Below are positions 8,002-16,609 of a stretch of DNA of 64,000 bases, one piece after another; within the stretch, counting starts at the first letter, position 1; the number at the start of each line of letters is the position of its first letter. The stretch is from Sphingobium lignivorans. GTDB taxonomy: Bacteria > Pseudomonadota > Alphaproteobacteria > Sphingomonadales > Sphingomonadaceae. The notes beneath the pieces are model-generated. The model was not told where the DNA came from, did no database searches, and was given only the letters and a program-made list of their open reading frames with translations. A program made the translations under genes and the position numbers. The DNA is taken from assembly GCF_014203955.1 (NCBI RefSeq), contig NZ_JACHKA010000001.1:2077001-2141000 (forward strand), written 5' to 3'.

Positions 8002-8453
8002 CCGATCAGATCCTCGAAATCATCTTCGTCATCGGCGGCAGGAGCGCCGCCGAGCAGTTCTTCGAATTCGTCGATCGCGGCCGGCGGAGGTTGCGGCGGC
8101 GCAGGAGCGTCGGGGGTCCAGCCATCGCGAAGCCGCTGCGCCCATAACTCCGTTTCCTCGTTGCGATATTTCGCAGCGGCTTCGCTCTCATAGGCGTTGA
8201 GCACGGCCTCGATCGGACTTCGCGCTTCGCCATCGGCGACGTGATATGACCACCACTGGTCGCGCACCTTGCCGAGTGTGAAGGCCACCGCGCCATAGAC
8301 GCGCGTTTTGCCCTTGCGCTCGACATGGTCGAAGAACAGGTCGCGCTTGCCGCACGCTCGATGGAAGTGTCGCCACGCCGGAACGCGCCGCGCCTCTTCG
8401 ACAAGGGGGTCCACTTTCCAGAGCACTTCAGGTATCGTGGTGTATGGGCGCAC
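7998..8453 (-). CDS. hypothetical phage protein with acidic FEDLIG tail
   Basis: 151 residues from a GTG 9 bases after the upstream stop. The first 115 residues look like a compact domain rich in aromatic residues (RDQWWSYHV). A Pro/Ala linker and an acidic tail DEDDFEDLIG follow. The tail matches those of two unrelated phage proteins. No clear Shine-Dalgarno sequence is seen, so translation may rely on reinitiation. Confidence 0.55.
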   Translation of the reverse strand: MRPYTTIPEVLWKVDPLVEEARRVPAWRHFHRACGKRDLFFDHVERKGKTRVYGAVAFTLGKVRDQWWSYHVADGEARSPIEAVLNAYESEAAAKYRNEETELWAQRLRDGWTPDAPAPPQPPPAAIDEFEELLGGAPAADDEDDFEDLIG

Positions 8454-8462
8454 GGACGATGC

Positions 8463-8663
8463 TCATGAGCGAGCTCCCTGCCAGGTGAAGATGTCACGGC
8501 GATAGATCGCTCGCCGGTAGACGTGGTTGCGGAGGATCATCGGATCGGTCGCGATGGTCCGAAGGCTCGGCGCCTCCAACTCGATGAAGTCGCCGCCGTC
8601 GTGCTGGACGGTCTTTCCGTCCGCCGGGCCACCGAGCAGCGTGATCGTTTCGCTGTCAGTCAT
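8463..8663 (-). CDS. small phage hypothetical protein (LLGGPADG type)
   Basis: 66 residues. The N-terminal TLLGGPADGKTV and a C-terminal VYRRAIYRRDIFTW are a pattern seen in many tiny phage proteins of unknown role. The start overlaps the preceding gene by 8 bases in the ATGACTGA arrangement used repeatedly in this prophage. Confidence 0.6.
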   Translation of the reverse strand: MTDSETITLLGGPADGKTVQHDGGDFIELEAPSLRTIATDPMILRNHVYRRAIYRRDIFTWQGARS

Positions 8664-9300
8664 CGACGTGGCTGCTGTAGATCGGGTGGTCGGCGGGAAG
8701 CTGGTATTCAGCTACGTACCTCCAAAAGGAAGTCGCGAAGCCACCGTCCAAGTCGCCTATAGTGGGTTCCTGCCACTTCGACTGACCGGCCCATCGCCAG
8801 CGGAATCGAACGAACGGGTGGATGTAGTTTGGTGCGCGCAGAGACGTGTTGAAGATGGACGCGCCCCATTTGATAGGCGCGGGCTCCTCCGATTTGAGGG
8901 ACGCTGCGACCCGCTCGGCGAGCCGTTTCGACAGTTCGGTCAGATCGGACTGCTGCTTGAAAGGTTTGGCGCCCATGTCCTCAGAAACTTCAGCCGGCTT
9001 GGCGGTTTTGCCTTCTTGCTCGGCGGACCCTCTGGTCTTCAATTTGAGTTGCCATATGAGCTTCTCGATGTCGGCCGTGGAGGGCACGGTAACGCTGATG
9101 GGCGGTGATGCCGCCAGCTTCATCCGCTCCTTCACCCATTCGTCGTAGCTGCGTCCTGTCGACTTCGACGCCTTCAGCGTTCGGTTCTCTTCGACGAGGC
9201 GATTGTTGGCTTCCAGCAGATCCTGGACACGAACGCGCAGCCGATCGACTTCGTAGACGAGTCCGGCGATCTCGCGCTGGCCGGGTGTGGGGTAATCCAT
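8656..9300 (-). CDS. hypothetical protein with N-terminal coiled coil
   Basis: 214 residues. Residues 10-45 form a Leu/Glu-rich coiled coil (VDRLRVRVQDLLEANNRLVE). A Lys/Glu linker follows, then a Trp-rich C-terminal domain (RFRWRWAGQSKW). Family unknown. Twelve bases separate its start from the end of the upstream gene; its stop overlaps the next start. Confidence 0.6.
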   Translation of the reverse strand: MDYPTPGQREIAGLVYEVDRLRVRVQDLLEANNRLVEENRTLKASKSTGRSYDEWVKERMKLAASPPISVTVPSTADIEKLIWQLKLKTRGSAEQEGKTAKPAEVSEDMGAKPFKQQSDLTELSKRLAERVAASLKSEEPAPIKWGASIFNTSLRAPNYIHPFVRFRWRWAGQSKWQEPTIGDLDGGFATSFWRYVAEYQLPADHPIYSSHVDD

Positions 9301-9312
9301 GGTCGAGCCTCC

Positions 9313-9783
9313 TCAGCGAAACATGCGAAAGGTCTGCCACCCGCCGGGCATCGACGGCTCCTCGGGCTGTTTGAGCAGCACCGGGTTTCCATGCTGAGCG
9401 GCGGCGCGCGCGATGTCGGTCGCGTCGCTCATCGTGAAGTCGGAACGCAGCAGCAGGATCGGCTCGGCCGGGATGAGGCGCGCCGGGTTCATGCATCGCA
9501 CCATGATGTGCGTGTCGTTCACTGCCAGCAGCTCGAAGAAGTGGCCGGCGAACGATGCATCGCGCTTGGGCACCAGGGTGTAGAAGCGCCCCGGCTTCAT
9601 GTCGTCATCGGACTTGGCGCGGCTGGGCTCTTCGACTGCCGTCACTACCGAATAGGCCGGCAGCGAACATTCGCCGACGTAGCTGCCGCTGAACATCTTG
9701 AGCAAGTTCGATGGTGTTGGCCACGCTTCATTCGGGAGCGCCACAGCGCTCTGCGTCTGTCGCTTGTGTTTCCGTTTCGCCAT
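9313..9783 (-). CDS. hypothetical phage protein
   Basis: 156 residues, beginning MAKRKHKRQ. The ATG at 9783 is chosen because AGGGA of the composite element lies 9 bases upstream; the TTG at 9792 would sit directly on it. A basic N-terminus precedes a beta-rich region (GRFYTLVPKRD ... HIMVRCMNPARL). Function not recognised. Confidence 0.6.
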   Translation of the reverse strand: MAKRKHKRQTQSAVALPNEAWPTPSNLLKMFSGSYVGECSLPAYSVVTAVEEPSRAKSDDDMKPGRFYTLVPKRDASFAGHFFELLAVNDTHIMVRCMNPARLIPAEPILLLRSDFTMSDATDIARAAAQHGNPVLLKQPEEPSMPGGWQTFRMFR

Positions 9784-10021
9784 GTTGTTCAATCCCTATA
9801 ATGTTGACACCTTGGTCACGCAGAAATATCGGCCTCGGTCGCGCGTGCGTCTCACGGATGAGAGCGCGAGGCCTATTCGAGATATCCTGACGCGCCAGAG
9901 CTTTGCCGTCGCGCATCTGAATATGGCACACGTCGTAGCCTTGACTGCGCAACAGGTCTGCGATCGAGTCACCGACACCCTGTTCGCTCGTGATCTCGAT
10001 CGTGATGTCGTAACCGCCCAT
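9728..10021 (-). CDS. small hypothetical protein crossing an operator element
   Basis: 97 residues with AGGGG 8 bases upstream of the ATG. The first 65 residues look like a real alpha/beta domain (YDITIEITSEQGVGDSIADL). The last 30 are encoded across the composite element at 9793-9810 and into the next gene. A repressor bound there would therefore also block this transcript. Confidence 0.5.
   Translation of the reverse strand: MGGYDITIEITSEQGVGDSIADLLRSQGYDVCHIQMRDGKALARQDISNRPRALIRETHARPRPIFLRDQGVNIIGIEQHGETETQATDAERCGAPE
9793..9810 (-). promoter_or_regulatory. composite operator / Shine-Dalgarno element
   Basis: The minus strand reads GTGTCAACATTATAGGGA, with AGGGA 9 bases before the ATG at 9783. 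It is nearly identical to the element at 26741-26758. Confidence 0.65.
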
Positions 10022-10033
10022 CTTATCGCCCCT

Positions 10034-10276
10034 TCAAACTCCAAGACGCTCGCGCGCCCAGCGGTACGGCGAACGGCCGTTGCAAATCCTGCGGATCACG
10101 TACTGCCGCGCGACCGAAACCACGGTGAATGCCGCGACGATGCCGAGGTGTGAGCCAACACCGACGTGGATCCCGTAGAGCGGAAAGATCACAGCCTGGG
10201 CGGCCAGCGACACGGCGGCGCCTATCAGGATATTCACCGCCACTTCGATCGCCGAGTCCACTCGCGACTGCTTCAT
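10034..10276 (-). CDS. small two-helix membrane protein (DUF7220-like)
   Basis: 80 residues. Two hydrophobic segments (about 12-32 and 38-56) and the sequence FTVVSVARQYVIRRICN resemble a small inner-membrane protein family common in proteobacterial phages. First gene of the leftward block; its upstream region holds three operator-like sites shared with the rightward tail-fibre unit. Confidence 0.65.
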   Translation of the reverse strand: MKQSRVDSAIEVAVNILIGAAVSLAAQAVIFPLYGIHVGVGSHLGIVAAFTVVSVARQYVIRRICNGRSPYRWARERLGV

Positions 10277-10289
10277 CTGCCCCGCTCCG

Positions 10290-10368
10290 AATCACTATGA
10301 TGGTGACAGTATCAATCCTGAGCGGCGTTGTCACTATCAGATTCGACTTATCACTATGATAGTGATAA
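10290..10368. promoter_or_regulatory. divergent operator cluster
   Basis: Three related sites lie between divergent genes: ATCACTATGATGGTGACA (10291-10308), a half-site TTGTCACTATCAG (10329-10341) and the palindrome TATCACTATGATAGTGATA (10349-10367). They are spaced about 38 and 20 bases apart, which would suit cooperative binding by one regulator over both promoters. Confidence 0.6.
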
Positions 10369-10403
10369 TTCTGGCCATCCTTCCATGGCTTCGGGAGTGG
10401 CCT

Positions 10404-10655
10404 GTGCCCCTTCAAATCGTAGAGTTCAACGATCTCACGCCGCTGCACAATGGCGTCGCCCAGGTCACGCTGGGCGCCCCCATCGCCAACACCGATGGCG
10501 AAATCACCGGCGAAGTGACGCTGAGCGCGAAGACCCGGCTCATCAAGATCGTGGGCGACGGAACGATCGACTGGGGCAACGACACCCATCCGGAGCCGTT
10601 CCGCGGCGTCGAGTTCCGCGGCGTTACGCCCGGCATCCAGTTCACGGTCGCCTGA
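10404..10655 (+). CDS. small structural/tail-associated protein
   Basis: 83 residues from GTG 10404, with GGGAG 6 bases upstream. The upstream ATG at 10356 lies inside the operator palindrome and is rejected. The sequence is all-beta in character (VAQVTLGAPIANTDGEITGE) and precedes the tail fibre with a TGATG overlap. Similar short proteins accompany tail fibres in sphingomonad phages, so a chaperone or minor structural role is guessed. Confidence 0.55.
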   Translation: MPLQIVEFNDLTPLHNGVAQVTLGAPIANTDGEITGEVTLSAKTRLIKIVGDGTIDWGNDTHPEPFRGVEFRGVTPGIQFTVA

Positions 10656-13600
10656 TGTTCGGAACGCTCGGAACCGGTGGCGCCAGCGGCGTCTCGACGC
10701 GTGCGCGCAACGTTCGCGTCGCTGCGAACTCGACGGGCATCGTCTACACCGTGCGCCGCCTGCTCGGCAGCACCTCGACGATTTCTCTGACCGCAGCGAC
10801 CAATGCGAACCTCAGCCTCGACGGGGACAATATCGAGGCTGAGAGCGGCATCGCGCTGAACGAGACGCAGAAGGCTGTCGTCCGCGAAGAGCTCGGCGAT
10901 CAGGCCGTCGAATATGCGGTCAACGTCACCGGTATCCCGGCACTGGTCGATCTGACCATTTCTCCGGATACTGTCGTGAACGGCGTTGAGACCGAAATCG
11001 ATATCGTTGGTGCGGCCGCAGGCTCGACGATCACCGGAGCCGTGCCCGCAGGTCTCACGCTGAACTCGGGATCGCGCACGATCACCGGAACGCCGAGCGC
11101 CAGCGGAACATACGAAATCACACTGGTCGAAACGCTCGCCGGAGCCATCGGATCTCCGCGCGTCTCGACGATCACGCTCACCGTCGAGACGGTCGAACCC
11201 CCGGCCGCGATGACAATCGATACGATCACGCCCGGTCCCGGTTCGCTGACGCTCGGCGTCACGGAGGGTGCTGCGGGCGACGCTCCGATCACCGATCACC
11301 GAATTTACCTGTCCTTCGACGGCATTGATTTCTTCCTGTTCGACACGCGCGCCCCTGCCACCGAACACGAACTGACAGGCCTTGCTGGATATGGCGAAGT
11401 CCATATCTACGTCACCGCGCTGAATATCGGCGGCGAAGGTCCACACTCCAATGTCGTCAGCGGGACGCCAGGCGCTACGGCGCCTCTCGCAGGCACGCTG
11501 TCCCTCGAACCGGGGGTGGGTGAGATCATCGCGCGTCCGACCAGTGGCGATGACGGCGGTTCCCCTGTGACGCAGCGCGTTTTCTACATCGGCGATACGG
11601 CCGGCACTCTTGTTCGCCAGACTCCGACGACTGTCGGCGCCGAATACCCGTTCCTCTACGCTGGTGGCACGACCAAATATTTCGCGTTCGCCGATATCAA
11701 CATAGTCGGAGAGGGTGCGCTTTCCAATATCGTCAGCGAGACATCTCTGTCCTCGGCGACGATACCGGGCGCATTCACCGGACCGATGTGGGATCTGGAC
11801 AATGTCGGAGACGGGACGAGCCTGCGCGCCGTCATCAACGGCTATCCTTCTGCAAACGGCAGCGAAATCAACGATATCGAATACTCGCTCGACGGCGGCG
11901 TGACTGAAATCAGCAGTGGCGGAATCGTTGATTTCGATATCGGCTCGCTGGCAACCAGTGTTCCTCAAAATACGGTCATTCGCGCAGTCAATGGTGTCGG
12001 CCCCGGCCCATGGAGCGACGTGAAGACGCGCGCACCAGAAGTCGCAGTGGATGGTATGCGTCTCGGCATGGGGCTTGCTGGCGTTTCGAGCTTCAGCCGC
12101 GCCATTCCGTTCCGCAATATCCTGTGGACTGCTGCCAACTGGTCGAAGGACGAACCTTCGATGTCCGGCACGATCTCGCGCGGGTTCGTCACTGGCACGA
12201 CGGGCTATAGCGACACATTCTATCGCCTCATCAAGAAGGACACCGTCGCAACAGCTCTCAAGACGGGCACCTATCACGTCCTCCAGTTGACGGAAGGGCC
12301 GAAAGCGTCGCTTCGGGTAAACGTCTCTGGCCAGCCCAACGGCGCGTGGTACACGTCGGACTTCACCTTCGAGGTAGTCGGCGGGCAAAATCAGGTAATG
12401 CTCAACCTGCGCGGCGATCTGACGCACCAGATCGCTATTGTTCACGCCGACGACCTGGCGGCCTATCTTGCGGGCGGCGCAGACAAGGAGTTCACGCCCG
12501 AGTTTATCGAGGCGATCCAGGCGTGCAACCTGACCGGCCCGTTGCGCATGATGGACTGGCTGGGAACCAACGGAAACTTCATCCGCGAGTGGTCGCAGCG
12601 CACGGCTCTCACCGACAACGCCCGCTCGTTCGGCATGATGCCCTACGAGATCGTGATCGACGCCTGCAATCTGCTCGGACTCGATCTGTGGCTCAACATT
12701 CCCGGCATGGCGTCAAACGACTATGTCGCGAACCTCATTGCCTTGATCAAAACACGCCTCGATCCGGCGCTTAAGGTGCACGTCGAACTGCACAATGAAA
12801 TCTGGAACAACGGCGACGCGTTCCTGATGAATACGCTGTGGTTCACCTATGCGGACTACACGCGCTATAACACTCCACGGGTCGAAGGCGAGGACGCCTA
12901 TTATCTCGAAGGCCATGGCTTCGCCGATCTCGATCCGGTCGCGGTGTGGTATGGCCCGGCGCAGAACGGCACCTATAACATGGTGCTGCGGGTCATCGAC
13001 GAGAACAAGTTCCGCTTCCAGCGCAGCGGCTCTCCGAACCCTGCAAGCGGCACGGGGAATGCCGTTTTTGTGCGCACCAACGAAGCCGGCAAGTCACCGA
13101 ACCACAACGGCAACATCGGCTATGCTGTCCGGTCCATGGAAATCTGGGCGCTCTTCGACGATGAGGTTGATGGCCTCGGTCGTGCTCGCGTCATCCACGA
13201 GATGGGCAGCATGCTCACAAATTCATCGGGTGTCGCCAAGCAGCGCGTTCAGCAACCCGGCGCACTTGCGGCGCTCGATCACCTTTCGGTCGCGCCTTAC
13301 AACCGGACATACTATGTCTGGGGCAACTGCGTCGACGTGTCCGACGGTGCAATGACGCTGAAATCCTGGCTCGGTTTCCCGGGCAGCGGGTCGGCAGCGC
13401 GCACAATCAAAGCACTTGTCTATGAGCCCGGCAGCGTACCGACGACGCGCCAGCTCATCAATGGAACGGGTGCCGGCTTTGTTGCCACTCGCGATATCGC
13501 AGTCCCTGCCTCGCCTGCGGACTTCGTTGCCGGAACAGCAATCACTGGCCTCGACAATACGAAGGCCTATGAGGTGTTCTTCGTCTACGAGAGCCGCTGG

Positions 13601-14965
13601 GTAGCCCACAAGTCCATAACGCCGAACTCCACGCGGACGGAAGGCGTCATGGAGGACTTCAAGGACCATCTATACCGCAGCCGCAGTCACCTGTGGGGCA
13701 CCATTGTCAAGGCACTGGATGACAATATCGCCCTGATCGGCGACAAGCCCCTATCGCTCTATGAGGGCAACAAGGATGACCAGACGTCGGCCGAGATGCC
13801 GCCGCTCATGGAACAGTACATCGCAGAAATGGTCGATAGCGATGTCGGCTCCGATTATTTCATGGAAATTCTGAAGGCCTGTGCAACACGCAACGTGGAT
13901 GTCGCGTGCTGGTTTACCGACCTCACGGCCAACTGGTACGGCGTGTTCGACCTGTTCTCCAGCTATCTGGACTATGATAGCCCGCGTCAGCAGAAGCTCG
14001 CGGCATTCAATGGTGTCGTGCCGCGCGATCAGGCGCTCATTGTGGCGAATCCGTCCGATATTACGCTCAACTCGGCGCCCGGTTCATACCCCCATCTTCT
14101 GCTGACGATGCCTGATGATAGCCTGACCTATCGGTTCGCCGGATCCAACGTGGACGGCTATTTCGCCTGGCTCGGAAACCAACTCTACCTGACAGGCGAC
14201 GTCGGACTGAACTGGTCGATCGTGAACGATATTGCGCTTTCATGCGATGCCTATAGCGACAATTCTGGCGCCAATTTCTCGGTGAGATGCCTGCTTGGTG
14301 GAAGCTGGGCCAGCCCGTATTCCGTCTTCGTCTTCGACGCTGAAGAGGATGCCGACACGGCTGCGCTCAATCCGATTGTAGGCGGAACGCTGGCACTTAC
14401 TGGGACGGCGGCAACTTACGATTCCACCAACAAGATGTGGAATTTCAACGCTGCCGGGCGCTATTCGAACACGTCCACGGCGACGAGCGCTACGGTATCC
14501 AAGAGCCTGCCGTTGTTCATCGCGATGGTTCTCGACAAGGACGACCAGAACGAAGGCTTCACCCGCACCGTGGCGCGGTTCGGCAACGTCACAAACAGCG
14601 TCGTATTCGAACGCACGGGCGCGAATCTCCTACGTGCACGCTGGGTCGACAACGACGCAGGATTTAACGTGGCAATGAACTGCCACAGTGCCATGCCGAG
14701 CGGAAAGCTGGTCGCCTGGACGTTCAGGGCGGCCGATGGAAGAATCTACGCTGGCTATAATTCCAGTGGTGCGAATCACACGTCAAGCAGCCTCTATCTC
14801 GGCAGTTCGACAGCGTTCCCCAGAGAAGTCTCCATCGGAGGCACGTCCAGTTCGACGGAAAGCCGGATGAAGCACGGTTCTATTGTCATCGTCTCTCAGG
14901 CTGATCTCGATCTTACTTCTGTTCTACTCCATGTCGCCACCCTGGAGGCAAAGGAACTGGCTTAG
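10655..14965 (+). CDS. large modular tail fibre / tailspike
   Basis: 1436 residues. Residues 1-85 are the attachment region. An Ig-like putative-Ig motif (VPAGLTLNSGSRTITGTPSASG) spans about 90-160, followed by three FN3-like repeats to about 460. Residues 620-735 look like a glycoside-hydrolase-type barrel with an acid NE motif (VHVELHNEIWNN). A lectin-like (LamG-type) domain ends the protein (about 1225-1436). It probably binds or cleaves a host polysaccharide. The start at 10655 overlaps the preceding stop; the reading frame is open further upstream without meaning. Confidence 0.75.
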   Translation: MFGTLGTGGASGVSTRARNVRVAANSTGIVYTVRRLLGSTSTISLTAATNANLSLDGDNIEAESGIALNETQKAVVREELGDQAVEYAVNVTGIPALVDLTISPDTVVNGVETEIDIVGAAAGSTITGAVPAGLTLNSGSRTITGTPSASGTYEITLVETLAGAIGSPRVSTITLTVETVEPPAAMTIDTITPGPGSLTLGVTEGAAGDAPITDHRIYLSFDGIDFFLFDTRAPATEHELTGLAGYGEVHIYVTALNIGGEGPHSNVVSGTPGATAPLAGTLSLEPGVGEIIARPTSGDDGGSPVTQRVFYIGDTAGTLVRQTPTTVGAEYPFLYAGGTTKYFAFADINIVGEGALSNIVSETSLSSATIPGAFTGPMWDLDNVGDGTSLRAVINGYPSANGSEINDIEYSLDGGVTEISSGGIVDFDIGSLATSVPQNTVIRAVNGVGPGPWSDVKTRAPEVAVDGMRLGMGLAGVSSFSRAIPFRNILWTAANWSKDEPSMSGTISRGFVTGTTGYSDTFYRLIKKDTVATALKTGTYHVLQLTEGPKASLRVNVSGQPNGAWYTSDFTFEVVGGQNQVMLNLRGDLTHQIAIVHADDLAAYLAGGADKEFTPEFIEAIQACNLTGPLRMMDWLGTNGNFIREWSQRTALTDNARSFGMMPYEIVIDACNLLGLDLWLNIPGMASNDYVANLIALIKTRLDPALKVHVELHNEIWNNGDAFLMNTLWFTYADYTRYNTPRVEGEDAYYLEGHGFADLDPVAVWYGPAQNGTYNMVLRVIDENKFRFQRSGSPNPASGTGNAVFVRTNEAGKSPNHNGNIGYAVRSMEIWALFDDEVDGLGRARVIHEMGSMLTNSSGVAKQRVQQPGALAALDHLSVAPYNRTYYVWGNCVDVSDGAMTLKSWLGFPGSGSAARTIKALVYEPGSVPTTRQLINGTGAGFVATRDIAVPASPADFVAGTAITGLDNTKAYEVFFVYESRWVAHKSITPNSTRTEGVMEDFKDHLYRSRSHLWGTIVKALDDNIALIGDKPLSLYEGNKDDQTSAEMPPLMEQYIAEMVDSDVGSDYFMEILKACATRNVDVACWFTDLTANWYGVFDLFSSYLDYDSPRQQKLAAFNGVVPRDQALIVANPSDITLNSAPGSYPHLLLTMPDDSLTYRFAGSNVDGYFAWLGNQLYLTGDVGLNWSIVNDIALSCDAYSDNSGANFSVRCLLGGSWASPYSVFVFDAEEDADTAALNPIVGGTLALTGTAATYDSTNKMWNFNAAGRYSNTSTATSATVSKSLPLFIAMVLDKDDQNEGFTRTVARFGNVTNSVVFERTGANLLRARWVDNDAGFNVAMNCHSAMPSGKLVAWTFRAADGRIYAGYNSSGANHTSSSLYLGSSTAFPREVSIGGTSSSTESRMKHGSIVIVSQADLDLTSVLLHVATLEAKELA

Positions 14966-15046
14966 GGTCATCCTTCAAAAGGTAAGTTATCCAACTCACA
15001 GCGAAAAAGAACAGCGTGAACCACAGGAAGCAACCGTCAGTTTTCA

Positions 15047-15169
15047 TCAAAACATTGCCCCGTTACACGGGCCGCAATGTTCATTGGTGCCGCGCTTCTG
15101 TCCGCATTGGCCGCAATAGGTCAGATCGGCCGCGATGGTTCGCAGCATGATAAAAATACGACGAATCAT
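15047..15169 (-). CDS. 40-residue zinc-ribbon peptide
   Basis: A very short gene with GGAGGAAG directly upstream of the ATG. The product carries CGQCG and CGPC, an arrangement of four cysteines for one zinc ion, after a hydrophobic/basic N-terminus (MIRRIFIMLRTIAADL). Convergent with the tail fibre and the last gene of the leftward block. Function unknown. Confidence 0.6.
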   Translation of the reverse strand: MIRRIFIMLRTIAADLTYCGQCGQKRGTNEHCGPCNGAMF

Positions 15170-15231
15170 AACTTCCTCCGTGGTTTGAAGCATAACATTA
15201 CGCCTTCGCGTTAGGAAAGCGGTAATTTCCG

Positions 15232-15513
15232 CTATCCGTCATCTTCTGACACAAGAACCTTAATCGTTTCGACGTGCCCAGGATAAGTGCCAGCGCACAC
15301 CTTGCGAGGAACGATGAATTGCGGCATTTCCCATTGCTGGTGGCAGTTGGGGCACTCTACAGCGTCGGCGAAGTCACCGTCATAGTGTGATTGTTCGCCG
15401 CAATCGCAGCGGAAGTCCATGCAGATATTGGTATTCTTATACTGGATAAACGCGTGCGTGCTGGCGATCACGGGGTTTGGCTGACCATCTTCGTTGTCGA
15501 TGAAATTGCTCAT
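15232..15513 (-). CDS. zinc-ribbon-containing hypothetical protein
   Basis: 93 residues from MSNFIDNEDG. Cys pairs in FRCDCGEQSHYDG and ECPNCHQQW make a rubredoxin-like knuckle. The start has GGAG about 6 bases upstream and forms an ATGA overlap with the preceding gene. Possibly a DNA- or protein-binding adaptor; no family recognised. Confidence 0.6.
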   Translation of the reverse strand: MSNFIDNEDGQPNPVIASTHAFIQYKNTNICMDFRCDCGEQSHYDGDFADAVECPNCHQQWEMPQFIVPRKVCAGTYPGHVETIKVLVSEDDG

Positions 15514-15680
15514 TTCCACTCCATAACTCTGAGATTAGAAGCAAGAGCACGCTCGATCTCGTCGGCCATCGGCATCCGATCATCAGCCTTCCGATCGTCA
15601 TAGGTCACGATCATTGACCGGATATAGCCGGTCGGCTTGAAGCGGCTGAGCACGTCTGCATTGCTGAGCGGTAGGATCAT
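15510..15680 (-). CDS. small hypothetical protein
   Basis: 56 residues, MILPLSNADV to NLRVMEWK. It is supported by ATGA overlaps at both ends, and its last codons provide the GGAG used by the next gene. Mixed charged composition; no function recognised. Confidence 0.55.
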   Translation of the reverse strand: MILPLSNADVLSRFKPTGYIRSMIVTYDDRKADDRMPMADEIERALASNLRVMEWK

Positions 15681-15868
15681 TTCCCTTCCTTTTCGATGAT
15701 GGCGCGGACGGCTTTGCCTAGCTCGGTGAGTAGTCCGCGCTCATACAAGCCCTTCTCACGAAGGGAGCGTATTGTGCTTTTATGGTGATGGCCACCTAGG
15801 TAGAATATCGCGTTTTTCTGCGCCTCGCTCAGCCGCGCAGCTATCTCGGCAGGGGATGGGGTTGTCAT
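15677..15868 (-). CDS. small winged-helix-like protein
   Basis: 63 residues: AARLSEAQKNAIFYLGG, then a helix (KSTIRSLREKGLYE) and LTELGKAVRAII. The order helix, basic helix, Leu-Thr-Gly-Lys C-terminal helix resembles a minimal winged helix. It is weakly related to the products at 18639-18929 and 27974-28237. Coupled by ATGA at both ends. Confidence 0.6.
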   Translation of the reverse strand: MTTPSPAEIAARLSEAQKNAIFYLGGHHHKSTIRSLREKGLYERGLLTELGKAVRAIIEKEGK

Positions 15869-16071
15869 CCGAATGTCTCCCGGCGCACAGCAGGTTGTGG
15901 CGTCGATGCTGCGAGTGTTTCACCAGTTAGGCGTAGCGCCATGAGATCAGCGGCAAAGGCCCCAATCCGCTCCAGATCGGCGGGCGTAATATGCGGGTAC
16001 GCCTTTTCAAAGAAATGCCGCGTTTCCGTGGCCACCTGTTGAACGCGATCGAGGTGCGTTTCCCCGCTCAC
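15865..16071 (-). CDS. small hypothetical protein
   Basis: 68 residues from a GTG in a GTGA overlap with the upstream gene; GGAAGG lies close upstream. Helical (HLDRVQQVATETRHFFEKAY) with no recognised family. The longer upstream frame is a shadow of the neighbour. Confidence 0.55.
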   Translation of the reverse strand: MSGETHLDRVQQVATETRHFFEKAYPHITPADLERIGAFAADLMALRLTGETLAASTPQPAVRRETFG

Positions 16072-16415
16072 CCTTCCCCTCCCTCGGTCTGCGCTGTGCG
16101 AACATAACCGGCAGCGTCGAGCGCCAGCTTCCCTCGTTCGAAAGCTCGTTGGTAAAGTTCGATGATATCGACGTTCATCGCCTTTCCTATTTCTACCAAA
16201 ACAGCGGGGTTGCACGCCTCAGCTAGCTGCTTCTCGGCACGCTCTGCGCGTTGGCGTTCGGCTTGGCGATGGCGCGCCGCCAACATGGCAGCGTCCCGCA
16301 CCGCTACGACGCTGCCGATCTGCGCCCCACGAAAGTGTAACTTTACGATCTCGATAGCAAGCGCGTAGTCTTCGTCGCTCGGCTCCACCGCAGCATCTGT
16401 GGTCTGGTCGGTCAT
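16068..16415 (-). CDS. helical hypothetical protein
   Basis: 115 residues from MTDQTTDAAVEPS. An acidic N-terminus precedes a coiled-coil-like Arg/Glu segment (RHRQAERQRAERAEKQLAEA). ATGA overlap upstream and GTGA overlap downstream. No function recognised. Confidence 0.6.
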   Translation of the reverse strand: MTDQTTDAAVEPSDEDYALAIEIVKLHFRGAQIGSVVAVRDAAMLAARHRQAERQRAERAEKQLAEACNPAVLVEIGKAMNVDIIELYQRAFERGKLALDAAGYVRTAQTEGGEG

Positions 16416-16609
16416 TTGAAGCACCCCTTTATGCAGCGTTTGCAGGTGTGTGCGCTATCAATTGCCTGAACGAATTTTGTATCGGCGACCGTCCAGTCCT
16501 CGCACTCGCGTCCGCAAAATGTCCGATAATCTCCGGCCAACCTTATGTGCAGCGCCGCATTCGGGTTCCCATATGGGATGACGACTTCATTGCCACTACG
16601 ATCGCTCAT
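16412..16609 (-). CDS. small Cys-rich hypothetical protein
   Basis: 65 residues. FCGRECEDW and HTCKRCIKGC give four or five cysteines suited to a zinc ribbon. Coupled by ATGA overlaps at both ends. Unknown role. Confidence 0.6.
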   Translation of the reverse strand: MSDRSGNEVVIPYGNPNAALHIRLAGDYRTFCGRECEDWTVADTKFVQAIDSAHTCKRCIKGCFK

